Origin: Patescibacteria group bacterium
Lineage (GTDB): Bacteria; Patescibacteriota; Minisyncoccia; Phycocordibacterales; UBA12079
Assembly: GCA_018894995.1 (NCBI GenBank)
Contig: JAHIOZ010000032.1
Span: forward strand, 1 to 5,518
Reading direction: 5' to 3'
DNA length: 5,518 nt
Shown here: positions 1 through 5,442 of the stretch, in pieces
Numbering within the stretch: the stretch's first letter is position 1
How the letters are laid out: the number at the start of each line of letters is the position of its first letter
Position numbers and translations under genes: made by a program
Notes under the pieces: generated by a model
What the model was told of the DNA's origin: nothing
Databases searched by the model: none
Seen by the model: only the letters and a program-made list of their open reading frames with translations

Positions 1-60
1 ATTATGAGTGTCCTGCTAGTTATTAGTATGATAGTTCTTTATATTCCAATGTTGTTTTAA
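1..60 (+). CDS. C-terminal tail of an unidentified membrane protein (5' truncated by window)
   Basis: Frame 1 is open from the first base to a TAA at 58-60. It encodes a strongly hydrophobic tail (Ile/Met/Val/Leu-rich, ending IPMLF) that looks like a final transmembrane helix. The other two plus-strand frames contain stops within these 60 bases. A strong terminator begins 20 nt after the stop, which is what the end of a real transcription unit should look like, and the gene would be convergent with leuS. Only 19 residues are visible, so no family can be named. A chance open stretch is possible but less likely given the terminator. Confidence 0.55.
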   Translation: MMSVLLVISMIVLYIPMLF

Positions 61-80
61 AACAACAAAAATTTTAACAA

Positions 81-117
81 AAAAAAAGAATTTCGGCTCC
101 GCCGAAATTCTTTTTTT
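81..117. terminator. Bidirectional rho-independent terminator between convergent genes
   Basis: A perfect 17-bp stem (81-97 with 101-117) closes a 3-nt TCC loop. The core is GAATTTCGGC/GCCGAAATTC. The outer stem is a run of A on the left and T on the right, so either strand gives a GC-containing hairpin followed by a U tract. It lies 20 nt after the plus-strand stop at 60 and downstream of leuS on the minus strand, so it can serve both. Confidence 0.9.
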
Positions 118-161
118 ATTATTTAATATCTTATTTATTTTTTAGTGTTAAAAATTTTTGT

Positions 162-195
162 CGACGAATTTTGCTTCGCAAAATTCTTCGTTTTT
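162..195 (+). terminator. Second hairpin with plus-strand T tract
   Basis: The arms 162-174 and 178-190 pair over 13 positions with one mismatch (C165/T187) around a TTC loop. Five T follow at 191-195, so it fits a back-up terminator for plus-strand transcription. On the minus strand the hairpin is followed by ACAAAAATTTT, a poorer U tract, so its use by leuS is less certain. Confidence 0.55.
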
Positions 196-225
196 GCGTT
201 TTGATTTTTTGTACTTTTGAATTTG

Positions 226-260
226 TTTAGAGTTTAGGATTTAAAATTTAGAGTTTAGGA
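226..260. repeat. Short heptamer tandem array (consensus TTTAGRR)
   Basis: Five consecutive 7-mers read TTTAGAG, TTTAGGA, TTTAAAA, TTTAGAG, TTTAGGA, so a 17-nt block recurs exactly at a 21-nt spacing (226-242 and 247-263). It lies in the 3' untranslated stretch just after the leuS stop codon. No coding potential is apparent. The remaining non-coding sequence at 118-225 holds only AT-rich sequence and the hairpin at 162-190. Confidence 0.75.
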
Positions 261-270
261 TTTTTGTTTA

Positions 271-3120
271 CTACTTATTACTATTGTCTACAACAACATT
301 CAGAATTCTATTTTTAACATAAATAACTTTTTTTGGTTCTTTTCCTTCAAGCCATTTTTGTATAATTTTGCTTTCAAAAGCTTTTTTCTTAACATCTTCT
401 TCGTCAGTTCCCTCTTCAATTTCAATTTCATCTCTAACTTTTCCATTAACCTGAACAGCGATTTTATAAGTATCATCTTTAGCTAAGTCCTTGTTGTATT
501 CTGTCCAACTTTCATTTTGAATTAAACTTTCATTTCCCAACTGTTCCCATAATTCTTGGGTAATGTGCGGAGCAAAAGGCGAAAGTAATTTCAAAAAACT
601 TTCATAATCTTCTTTGTTGATTTCTTCAACTTTTTCCATCTCGTTGATCAAAATCATCATTGAACTGACCGCTGTATTATATTTTAAATTTTCTATATCA
701 CCACTGACTTTTTTGATCGTCTTATGCAATAAATTTTTTACTTTATTTTGTTTTTCCAAAGACGACGCTGGATTGCCACGCTCCTCCGCTGTCGCTCCGG
801 AACTCGCAAAGACGACGGATTTTATTTTCCAAACTTTTTCCAAAAATCTATAAATCCCCACAATATTATTTTCATTCCAAATAACCTCATCTTCCAAAGG
901 TGCAGCAAAAAGCATATAAGTTCGCACAGAATCTGCCCCAAATCTCTTAATCATTTCGTCAGGGTTAACCACATTACCCTTTGATTTAGACATTTTCTTG
1001 CCCTGTGCATCCAAAACCATTCCTTGGTGCCGTAACTTCAAAAAAGGCTCATCGAAGCTAATTAAACCAATTTTGTGCATCGCTTTTGTGAAAAAACGAG
1101 CAAATAACAAGTGCATATAAGTATGCTCTGCCCCTCCAATATACAAATCAACCGGCAACCATTTTTTGCGAGTTTCCGAGCAAAATTCTTTTTCATTATG
1201 AATATCAGGATATCTCAAAAAATACCAAGCAGAATCCACAAAAGTATCCATTGTGTCGTATTCCGGAGTCCAACCCTTACCAAAAATTTTCTCAGTTCTC
1301 TCTTTAAATTCTTTGGAGTCACCTAAAGGGGAAACTCCGGTCGGTTTGAAATCAACATCTGTCGGTAAAGTCCACGGCAAATATTCTTCAGGTATAAGCT
1401 GAGCTTCGCCTTCGGGAGAATAAACAATCGGAATCGGGCAACCCCAATATCTCTGACGAGAAATTGACCAATCTCGCAAACGATAATTTGATGTCATCTC
1501 CCCGCCAACAAATTCCGTAATTTTTTGTTTGGCTTCTTCGGAGTTTATTCCTGTGAATTGTTCTGAATTAATTAACATTCCTTTTTCTGAATGAATAATA
1601 AGATCTTTATAAAAACCATTTTCTACCTCAGAATAATGTTTCCAGACACTTTCTTTTCTTTTGTAATCTTTCGGGACAGGATGTTCATTAAAAAACTCAT
1701 ATGTTAATCTGTCAATTTTATCTTCTGTTTCTTTTGAAAGATTTATTTTTTCAACTTTATTATCTTTATGTTTAAAAATAAATGTAATTCCACTTTCACC
1801 AATAAACTCATTCCAGTAAAGTGGTTTTAATTTTTTTTCTATTAATTCAACAAAGGATTCAATTTTATCTTTTGGTATTTCAATTTTAAAAATTATTTCA
1901 CCTGCTCCTGTGTTTGTCTCAACTTTTTCTAAAATATTTATACCTAATTCAATTAGATCCTTTACCGTTTCATTTTCTCCCCAACCCCAAACAACACTCC
2001 TATAAAAAGAATCCTTTATACTAACAACCTGAACAACTGGAAGATTATATTTCTTTGCAAATTCAAAATCTCTTTCATCATGCGCCGGCACTGCCATAAT
2101 TGCTCCTGTTCCATATCCCCCTAATACATAATCTGCAATAAAAATTGGAATTTCTTCTTTATTAGCTGGGTTAATAGCAAAAATTCCTTCAAGTTTAACA
2201 CCGGTTTTTTCTTTTGCTTCTAATCTATCTAATTCAGTTTTGTTTTTAGTTTCTTCAATATATTTTTCAACTTCGCCCCAGTTTGCAATTTGGTCTTTTA
2301 ATTCAGTTACGAGTGAATGTTCTGGAGCTAGCACCATATAAGTCGCCCCAAACAAAGTATCGGGACGGGTTGTGAAAACTTCTATATTTTCTGTAAGCTG
2401 TTGGCTGTTGGATGTTAGCTTAAAAGTTATTTTTGCTCCCTCTGATTTCCCTATCCAATTTATTTGATTCTTCTTTGTGTGCTCTGGCCAATCGACTTTA
2501 TCCAATCCATCAATCAAATCATCAGCAAAATCCGTGATTTTGAAAAACCACCCAGGAATTTCTTTTTGCTCAATTTTAGTTCCGCACCTTTCACACTCAC
2601 CGTTAACAACTTGCTCGTTGGCAATAACAGTTTGACAAGACGAACACCAATTTGTCTTTTGTGTTCTTTTGTAAACCAAACCGTTTTTATAAAATTGCTC
2701 AAAAATCCACTGTGTCCATTTATAATATTTAGGATCAGAAGTTACCGCTTGTTCGTCAAAATCATAATTCAAACCAAGCGATTTCATTTGACGAATGTAA
2801 TTATTGATATTTTTTTCAGTCGTTTGCGCCGGATGAACTTTTGTTTTGATTGCAAAGTTTTCCGCCGGTAAACCAAAAGCATCAAAACCTTGAGGGTGCA
2901 AAACATTAAAACCCTGCATCTTTTTGAAACGATAAAAAACATCACTAGCAGTGTAACTTTCAGTATGCCCCATATGAAGCCCATCCCCCGACGGATAAGG
3001 AAACATATCCAAAACATAATACTTGTTTTTAGTGTCATCTTTGTCTATTTTGACAACTTTGTTTTCTTCCCAAATTTTTTGCCATTTTTGCTCTATTTCT
3101 TTGTGGTTGTATTTCCCCAT
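271..3120 (-). CDS. leuS: Leucyl-tRNA synthetase (LeuRS), with lineage-type insertions
   Basis: Cytoplasmic class Ia synthetase that charges tRNA-Leu with leucine using ATP. The Rossmann catalytic core shows the HIGH-type motif HMGH at residues 49-52 and KMSKS at 709-713. A zinc-binding module has Cys159/162 and Cys176/179. The CP1 editing domain keeps TTRPDT (250-255) and AHDERD (346-351); by offset T255 and D348 match E. coli T252 and D345, so proofreading looks intact. The tRNA-binding alpha-bundle spans about 760-875. The C-terminal domain (about 885-949, QVNGKVRD) is complete. At 949 residues it is about 90 longer than E. coli LeuRS (860). Most of the excess is an insert at about 368-508, and two small inserts (about 235-243 and 768-789) coincide with repeat DNA. 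The start MGKYNHKEIEQKW matches the usual LeuRS N-terminus. No Shine-Dalgarno precedes it. The stop is TAG. It appears monocistronic, with the terminator hairpin at 3153-3198 lying upstream. Confidence 0.98.
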   Translation of the reverse strand: MGKYNHKEIEQKWQKIWEENKVVKIDKDDTKNKYYVLDMFPYPSGDGLHMGHTESYTASDVFYRFKKMQGFNVLHPQGFDAFGLPAENFAIKTKVHPAQTTEKNINNYIRQMKSLGLNYDFDEQAVTSDPKYYKWTQWIFEQFYKNGLVYKRTQKTNWCSSCQTVIANEQVVNGECERCGTKIEQKEIPGWFFKITDFADDLIDGLDKVDWPEHTKKNQINWIGKSEGAKITFKLTSNSQQLTENIEVFTTRPDTLFGATYMVLAPEHSLVTELKDQIANWGEVEKYIEETKNKTELDRLEAKEKTGVKLEGIFAINPANKEEIPIFIADYVLGGYGTGAIMAVPAHDERDFEFAKKYNLPVVQVVSIKDSFYRSVVWGWGENETVKDLIELGINILEKVETNTGAGEIIFKIEIPKDKIESFVELIEKKLKPLYWNEFIGESGITFIFKHKDNKVEKINLSKETEDKIDRLTYEFFNEHPVPKDYKRKESVWKHYSEVENGFYKDLIIHSEKGMLINSEQFTGINSEEAKQKITEFVGGEMTSNYRLRDWSISRQRYWGCPIPIVYSPEGEAQLIPEEYLPWTLPTDVDFKPTGVSPLGDSKEFKERTEKIFGKGWTPEYDTMDTFVDSAWYFLRYPDIHNEKEFCSETRKKWLPVDLYIGGAEHTYMHLLFARFFTKAMHKIGLISFDEPFLKLRHQGMVLDAQGKKMSKSKGNVVNPDEMIKRFGADSVRTYMLFAAPLEDEVIWNENNIVGIYRFLEKVWKIKSVVFASSGATAEERGNPASSLEKQNKVKNLLHKTIKKVSGDIENLKYNTAVSSMMILINEMEKVEEINKEDYESFLKLLSPFAPHITQELWEQLGNESLIQNESWTEYNKDLAKDDTYKIAVQVNGKVRDEIEIEEGTDEEDVKKKAFESKIIQKWLEGKEPKKVIYVKNRILNVVVDNSNK
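757..817. repeat. GC-rich dispersed repeat element inserted in frame within leuS
   Basis: A GC-rich block in an AT-rich gene is bounded by two exact copies of CAAAGACGACG (757-767 and 807-817, period 50). On the minus strand it reads CGTCGTCTTTGCGAG, then a variable GC-rich middle, then TGGCAATCCAGCGTCG. This layout resembles the ATTGCGAG...GGCAATCC interspersed elements known from several bacterial groups. A diverged copy lies in non-coding DNA near 5343-5396. The element is translated as LeuRS residues about 768-789 (AEERGNP inside), in the variable linker between the catalytic core and the anticodon-binding bundle, without breaking the frame. Confidence 0.75.
1597..2019 (-). other. Large insert in the CP1 editing domain of LeuRS
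   Basis: This covers LeuRS residues about 368-508. In typical bacterial LeuRS, the segment after AHDERDFEFAKKYNLP is followed within about 20 residues by the loop equivalent to KGMLINS (514-520 here). In this protein about 145 residues intervene. The insert looks like a folded alpha/beta module, with predicted strands around 408-414 and 444-449 and helices around 418-431 and 463-478. It contains neither a Nudix box nor cysteine pairs. The domain boundaries are estimates made without an alignment. Function unknown. Confidence 0.8.
2394..2422. repeat. Heptamer repeat with palindromic ends inside leuS
   Basis: Tandem 7-mers GCTGTTG (2397-2403), GCTGTTG (2404-2410) and GATGTTA (2411-2417) sit between inverted ends TAAGCT (2394-2399) and AGCTTA (2417-2422). 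They encode the linker SNSQQLT at LeuRS residues about 237-243, just before the editing motif FTTRPDT. The surrounding loop is about four residues longer than in E. coli LeuRS. The reading frame is kept. Confidence 0.55.
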
Positions 3121-3129
3121 ATTTTAATC

Positions 3130-3158
3130 ATTATATAATAATAGTCGGATTTAAAAAA
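3130..3158 (-). promoter_or_regulatory. Possible leuS promoter, near-leaderless
   Basis: The minus strand has TATAAT (3135 to 3130), with TTTTTT 17 bp upstream (3158 to 3153). That -35 position is the outer A/T end of the upstream palindrome. The implied start would be only a few bases before the ATG at 3120, fitting the absence of any ribosome-binding site. The -35 is a poor match and the DNA is AT-rich, so chance is possible. Confidence 0.35.
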
Positions 3159-3198
3159 TACCAAAATATTTGCGACCGCAAATATTTTGGTATTTTTT
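3153..3198. terminator. Perfect 21-bp hairpin, bidirectional terminator of the Cas2-like gene
   Basis: Arms 3153-3173 and 3178-3198 are perfectly complementary around GACC, with A6 and T6 at the outer ends, so it can terminate on either strand. The stop codon of the Cas2-like gene (3197-3199) overlaps its edge, which fits it being that gene's terminator. The inner 37 nt (3157-3193) are identical to 3769-3805 on the other side of the gene. Confidence 0.85.
3157..3193. repeat. 37-nt palindrome, copy A
   Basis: Identical base for base to copy B (3769-3805). The core is ATATTTGCGACCGCAAATAT, extended outward by TACCAAA/TTTGGTA. It lies immediately downstream of the Cas2-like gene and within the terminator hairpin. 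Confidence 0.9.
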
Positions 3199-3748
3199 AT
3201 TTTAAATTAAATAATTCTTTCAGCCATTTTTCATTCTCTATTCTATTTACTTCCATATACAAAACATCATCTCCTATAAAAAAATCGGTTTTTAATAAAA
3301 AAATTAAATCTTCACAATCATAAGGGAAAACCCATACACTATTTTGTAATTTAATAAAACCTAATCTATCCAGATGAAAACGGAGTAAATTTCTTAATCT
3401 TTTCTTTTTTTCTGAAATATCAAAAATTATCACTCTCCATTTTCCATCCCATCTTTTGGTTTTTTTAATCTCCATATCGCCCAACTTATATTGAGAAACT
3501 ATATTTTCACCCTCTTTTGTAAGCTCCATAAATTCAGTATTTCCTTTTCTAACTTTTTGAATTAAACCTTTCCTCAACATATTTCTGATAGAATTATTCA
3601 TATAATACTTCTCTCTAATCCACTTTTTCTTTTTTGGAGAAAATTGCTTAATTATTTGTAAAGCATTAGGTGCTAAAACAACAATACTAATCAAACCAGC
3701 TGTCGCAATAGTTTTTAATATAACTTTTTGAAAATTAATATTACCCAT
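3197..3748 (-). CDS. Winged-helix/Cas2-like (PaaX C-terminal-like) protein
   Basis: The 183-residue protein has three parts. First is a hydrophobic N-terminal stretch (about 8-33). Next is a basic winged-helix-like region (about 40-85), with a likely recognition helix and the wing-type segment GLIQKVRKGNTEFMELTKEG. Last is a Cas2-like ferredoxin fold (about 103-170). In the last part, WRVIIFDISEKKKRLRNLLR carries an Asp (D110) where Cas2 has its metal-binding Asp, and LQNSVWVFPYD (134-144) matches the Cas2/PaaX second strand. Such proteins are often auto-annotated as Cas2 in CPR genomes, but there is no cas1, no effector gene and no repeat array here. A transcription-regulator role like PaaX, or a nuclease role, is inference. 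It stands alone, with its own predicted promoter and terminator, both overlapping identical palindromes. No Shine-Dalgarno is visible. The ATG at 3748 is the first in-frame Met after the promoter. Confidence 0.8.
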   Translation of the reverse strand: MGNINFQKVILKTIATAGLISIVVLAPNALQIIKQFSPKKKKWIREKYYMNNSIRNMLRKGLIQKVRKGNTEFMELTKEGENIVSQYKLGDMEIKKTKRWDGKWRVIIFDISEKKKRLRNLLRFHLDRLGFIKLQNSVWVFPYDCEDLIFLLKTDFFIGDDVLYMEVNRIENEKWLKELFNLK

Positions 3749-3763
3749 CTGTTTTTATATGTT

Positions 3764-3793
3764 ATCATAATACCAAAATATTTGCGACCGCAA
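3764..3793 (-). promoter_or_regulatory. Predicted promoter of the Cas2-like gene, overlapped by palindrome B
   Basis: The minus strand has TATGAT (3769 to 3764) as a -10 box. TTGCGG (3793 to 3788), 18 bp upstream, is a weak -35. The ATG at 3748 is 15 nt beyond the -10. Palindrome B fills the spacer and covers the -35, the geometry expected of a repressor operator. Confidence 0.45.
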
Positions 3794-3805
3794 ATATTTT
3801 GGTAT
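3769..3805. repeat. 37-nt palindrome, copy B
   Basis: Identical to copy A (3157-3193). The perfect stem is 3770-3785 with 3790-3805, with loop GACC. Unlike copy A it has no T tract on either side, and the upstream gene already has its own terminator at 3820-3857. Copy B is therefore not needed as a terminator and sits in the promoter region of the Cas2-like gene. Confidence 0.9.
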
Positions 3806-3819
3806 ATTATAATTAAATC

Positions 3820-3857
3820 AAAAAAACAGACTCCCTCCTATTGGAGGAAGTCTGTTT
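3820..3857 (-). terminator. Terminator of the slipin/membrane-protein operon
   Basis: A 15-bp stem (3824-3838 with 3843-3857, one C/A mismatch at 3833/3848) closes a 4-nt loop, with ACAGACT and CCTCC in the left arm. On the minus strand it is followed by seven T (3826 to 3820). It lies 20 nt after the TAA at 3878-3880. Confidence 0.88.
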
Positions 3858-3877
3858 AATTCTGCAAGTCTCTTTTG

Positions 3878-4411
3878 TTATTTAAACTTTTTTACTCCCA
3901 ACCAAATCAAAACAACGAGAGCCAATCCTAAGATAATCACTTGCAAATATTCACTCGCATACTGCCAATATCTTATTGAAGCGACAATAAAGCTAAGAAC
4001 ACCACCGAGAGAAAGCCCCATTGAAACAACTTCTGTGCTAGCAATCATAAAGCCAATGATTATTGATAGAACACCAAGCCCAATCAAAGTCATAAAGACA
4101 TTTTTCTCGTAATTTTCTTGAGCATCTATAAATTCGTTATTACACACAAAATTTAGGTTACAATAACCTGGAACTTGTACACTAACCTCTCCTGTTACCA
4201 ACCCTCTATCAATAATATTTTCATTCCATTGCCCACCCTTTTCCAAACAAGCTTCTTTGGTATTAATTTTCTCAATTACCTGTTCTTTCTGGCAAAAATC
4301 TTCATATTGAGGAGCTTTATAAATGACTTTCATTGCATAAGCAAAGAAAAGATTCAACACTATAATAATCCCTAAAACAAGAGACCATTTTAAAATTTTA
4401 TTTTCTACCAT
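3878..4411 (-). CDS. Four-helix membrane protein with Cys-containing external loop, function unknown
   Basis: The 177-residue protein has predicted membrane helices at about 8-28, 104-124, 128-147 and 156-173. The basic C-terminus (KKFK) favours a cytoplasmic end. Between helices 1 and 2 lies a loop of about 75 residues, probably extracytoplasmic, with four cysteines (C40, C55, C84, C90) that could form two disulfides. The loop has motifs KEACLEKGGQW and VPGYCNLNFVC. I recall similar small proteins in Parcubacteria as uncharacterised, but cannot verify this here. It starts 21 nt after the slipin stop with no terminator between, so the two are probably co-transcribed. Slipin genes are often paired with NfeD-type membrane partners. 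This one lacks a recognisable NfeD OB-fold domain, so it may be a different partner. No Shine-Dalgarno is visible. The TAA is followed by a strong terminator. Confidence 0.85.
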   Translation of the reverse strand: MVENKILKWSLVLGIIIVLNLFFAYAMKVIYKAPQYEDFCQKEQVIEKINTKEACLEKGGQWNENIIDRGLVTGEVSVQVPGYCNLNFVCNNEFIDAQENYEKNVFMTLIGLGVLSIIIGFMIASTEVVSMGLSLGGVLSFIVASIRYWQYASEYLQVIILGLALVVLIWLGVKKFK

Positions 4412-4432
4412 AATATTTTTTAAAATTAATTA

Positions 4433-5215
4433 TTAATCACTTTTTTTATTAACAACATTTGCATACCCTTTTATTGCTTCCAAAACTTCTGTCGGAATCA
4501 TCCAAATTGTTGTGTTTGATTGATCCGAGCTTAAATCATTGATAGCCTGCAATGTTCTCAGATGCATTGCCCCTGGGGTTCCGGAAAGTGTCTCAGCCGC
4601 TAAAGCTAAATTAGTTGCTGCAATTCTATCACCGTCAGCTTTAATAATAACCGCTCTTTTTTCCCTCTCCGCCTCAGCTTCCTTTGAAATTGTTCTCTTC
4701 AAATTTTCCGGGATAATAACATCTTTTAATTCAACTGATTCAATGTCAACCCCCCAAGGATCAGTTAAAGTATCAACTCTCAATTTAATTTGGTCAGCAA
4801 TTTCGGCTCTTTTTTGAAGAATATCGTCCAAACTTCTCTCGCCCACCGAATTTCTCATTGTTGTTTGAGCCACTTGTGACACAGCATAATAAAAGTCCTC
4901 CACCTCAAGCATCGCTTTTGCCGCATCTTTTATTTTGTAATAAACAACGGCATTGATTTTAACCGGGATATTATCTTTTGTAATAACTTCTTGATCGGGA
5001 ACATCAACAGCTTTGGTTCTTATATCCATCTTCGTCATTGATTGAAAAACAGGGATAACAAGTCTCCACCCTGGCTGTTTTATTCCTGTAAATTTACCAA
5101 GAGTAAACATAACACCTCTCTGGTATTGATTTACTTGCCTGATAAAAATTGCCATCAAGACAATAATCGCCAATAGATAAGAAATAAAACCCCAAAACGA
5201 AAATAAATTTGGCAT
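4433..5215 (-). CDS. Slipin: SPFH/band-7 (stomatin/prohibitin-like) membrane protein
   Basis: The 260-residue protein is close in length to archaeal and bacterial slipins. One N-terminal membrane segment (about 8-25) is followed by QYQRGVMFTLGKFTGIKQPG (30-49), a typical SPFH opening. The SPFH domain runs to about 190, with DVPDQEVITKDNIPV (71-85) and VVYYKI. A charged helical segment (about 176-197, EAEAEREKRA then IKADGD) follows, which drives coiled-coil oligomerisation in the family. The end carries the slipin-type LRTLQAINDLSSDQSNTTIW segment (219-238). These proteins form membrane-bound oligomeric rings or microdomains, with the bulk on one face, and often scaffold proteases or membrane partners. 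The neighbour downstream (21-nt gap) is a 4-TM protein rather than NfeD. The first Met is chosen because it keeps the membrane anchor. No Shine-Dalgarno precedes it. Confidence 0.95.
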   Translation of the reverse strand: MPNLFSFWGFISYLLAIIVLMAIFIRQVNQYQRGVMFTLGKFTGIKQPGWRLVIPVFQSMTKMDIRTKAVDVPDQEVITKDNIPVKINAVVYYKIKDAAKAMLEVEDFYYAVSQVAQTTMRNSVGERSLDDILQKRAEIADQIKLRVDTLTDPWGVDIESVELKDVIIPENLKRTISKEAEAEREKRAVIIKADGDRIAATNLALAAETLSGTPGAMHLRTLQAINDLSSDQSNTTIWMIPTEVLEAIKGYANVVNKKSD

Positions 5216-5253
5216 AGATTTTTAAATTAAAAACTAATAATACTAATAATATA

Positions 5254-5282
5254 ATTATACTAAAATTATTGAAAATAAAAAA
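5254..5282 (-). promoter_or_regulatory. Predicted promoter of the slipin operon
   Basis: The minus strand has a perfect TATAAT (5259 to 5254), with TTTTTT 17 bp upstream (5282 to 5277). The implied leader is about 30 nt before the ATG at 5215. The -35 is weak but has the same form and spacing as the one proposed for leuS. AT richness makes chance matches likely. Confidence 0.45.
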
Positions 5283-5342
5283 GCCTCAAGCATTTAAACT
5301 ACTCACATCTGTAAATTTGTACAGTTAATGGACAATTGTCAG

Positions 5343-5396
5343 ATTGCAAGACGACGGAAAAACGACGCTGGATTACCATACTCTCAATTACGAAAC
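5343..5396. repeat. Diverged non-coding copy of the GC-rich repeat in leuS
   Basis: Bases 5362-5383 match 762-783 at 19 of 22 positions, including the exact 13-mer ACGACGCTGGATT. All three mismatches are transitions (5375, 5379, 5380). Just before it, GCAAGACGACGG (5346-5357) resembles the other end of the leuS element (GCAAAGACGACGG, 806-818). The order of ends differs from the leuS copy, as if two partial units abut. The right edge is approximate. Confidence 0.65.
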
Positions 5397-5400
5397 TCCA

Positions 5401-5409
5401 TGATATAAT
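5401..5409 (+). promoter_or_regulatory. Extended -10 box reading out of the window
   Basis: TGATATAAT is a full TGN-TATAAT extended -10 on the plus strand. No good -35 sits 16-18 bp upstream. It would serve the candidate plus-strand gene starting at 5443, but the predicted start point falls inside the hairpin at 5407-5439. Confidence 0.35.
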
Positions 5410-5439
5410 AAAAGCACTCCAATAAGGAGTGCTTTTATT
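5407..5439. terminator. Strong 14-bp hairpin, terminator-like
   Basis: A perfect 14-bp stem (5407-5420 with 5426-5439) has core GCACTCC/GGAGTGC and a 5-nt AATAA loop. Its outer pairs are AATAAAA/TTTTATT, so a U-rich stretch follows the core on both strands. It could end minus-strand transcription entering from beyond the window, or act as a leader structure or operator for the plus-strand candidate 3 nt downstream. Confidence 0.6.
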
Positions 5440-5442
5440 GAT

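Noticed and set aside
1597..2019. Nudix hydrolase domain within the LeuRS insert
   Set aside because: The GX5EX7REUXEEXGU pattern is absent from the translated insert.
2464..2871. Plus-strand open frame of 135 codons opposite leuS
   Set aside because: It lies wholly within the well-supported leuS coding region, and its composition looks like the antisense of leuS codons.
3197..3748. A CRISPR-Cas locus, based on the Cas2-like fold
   Set aside because: No cas1, no effector gene and no spaced repeat array are present. The two palindromes are 612 bp apart with a gene between them, and the protein has an added wHTH-like region typical of PaaX-like or stand-alone CPR proteins.
3157..3805. A RAYT/IS200-type transposon
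   Set aside because: The enclosed protein shows no HUH motif or catalytic tyrosine context of TnpA/RAYT. Only the gene-plus-palindromes layout is similar.
271..5215. Recoded UGA (as in Gracilibacteria or SR1)
   Set aside because: All four complete genes give full-length, well-conserved products with the standard code and end in TAA or TAG.
5283..5360. tRNA or small structured RNA upstream of the slipin operon
   Set aside because: No cloverleaf, T-loop sequence or consistent pairing was found. The notable sequence there is the GC-rich repeat.
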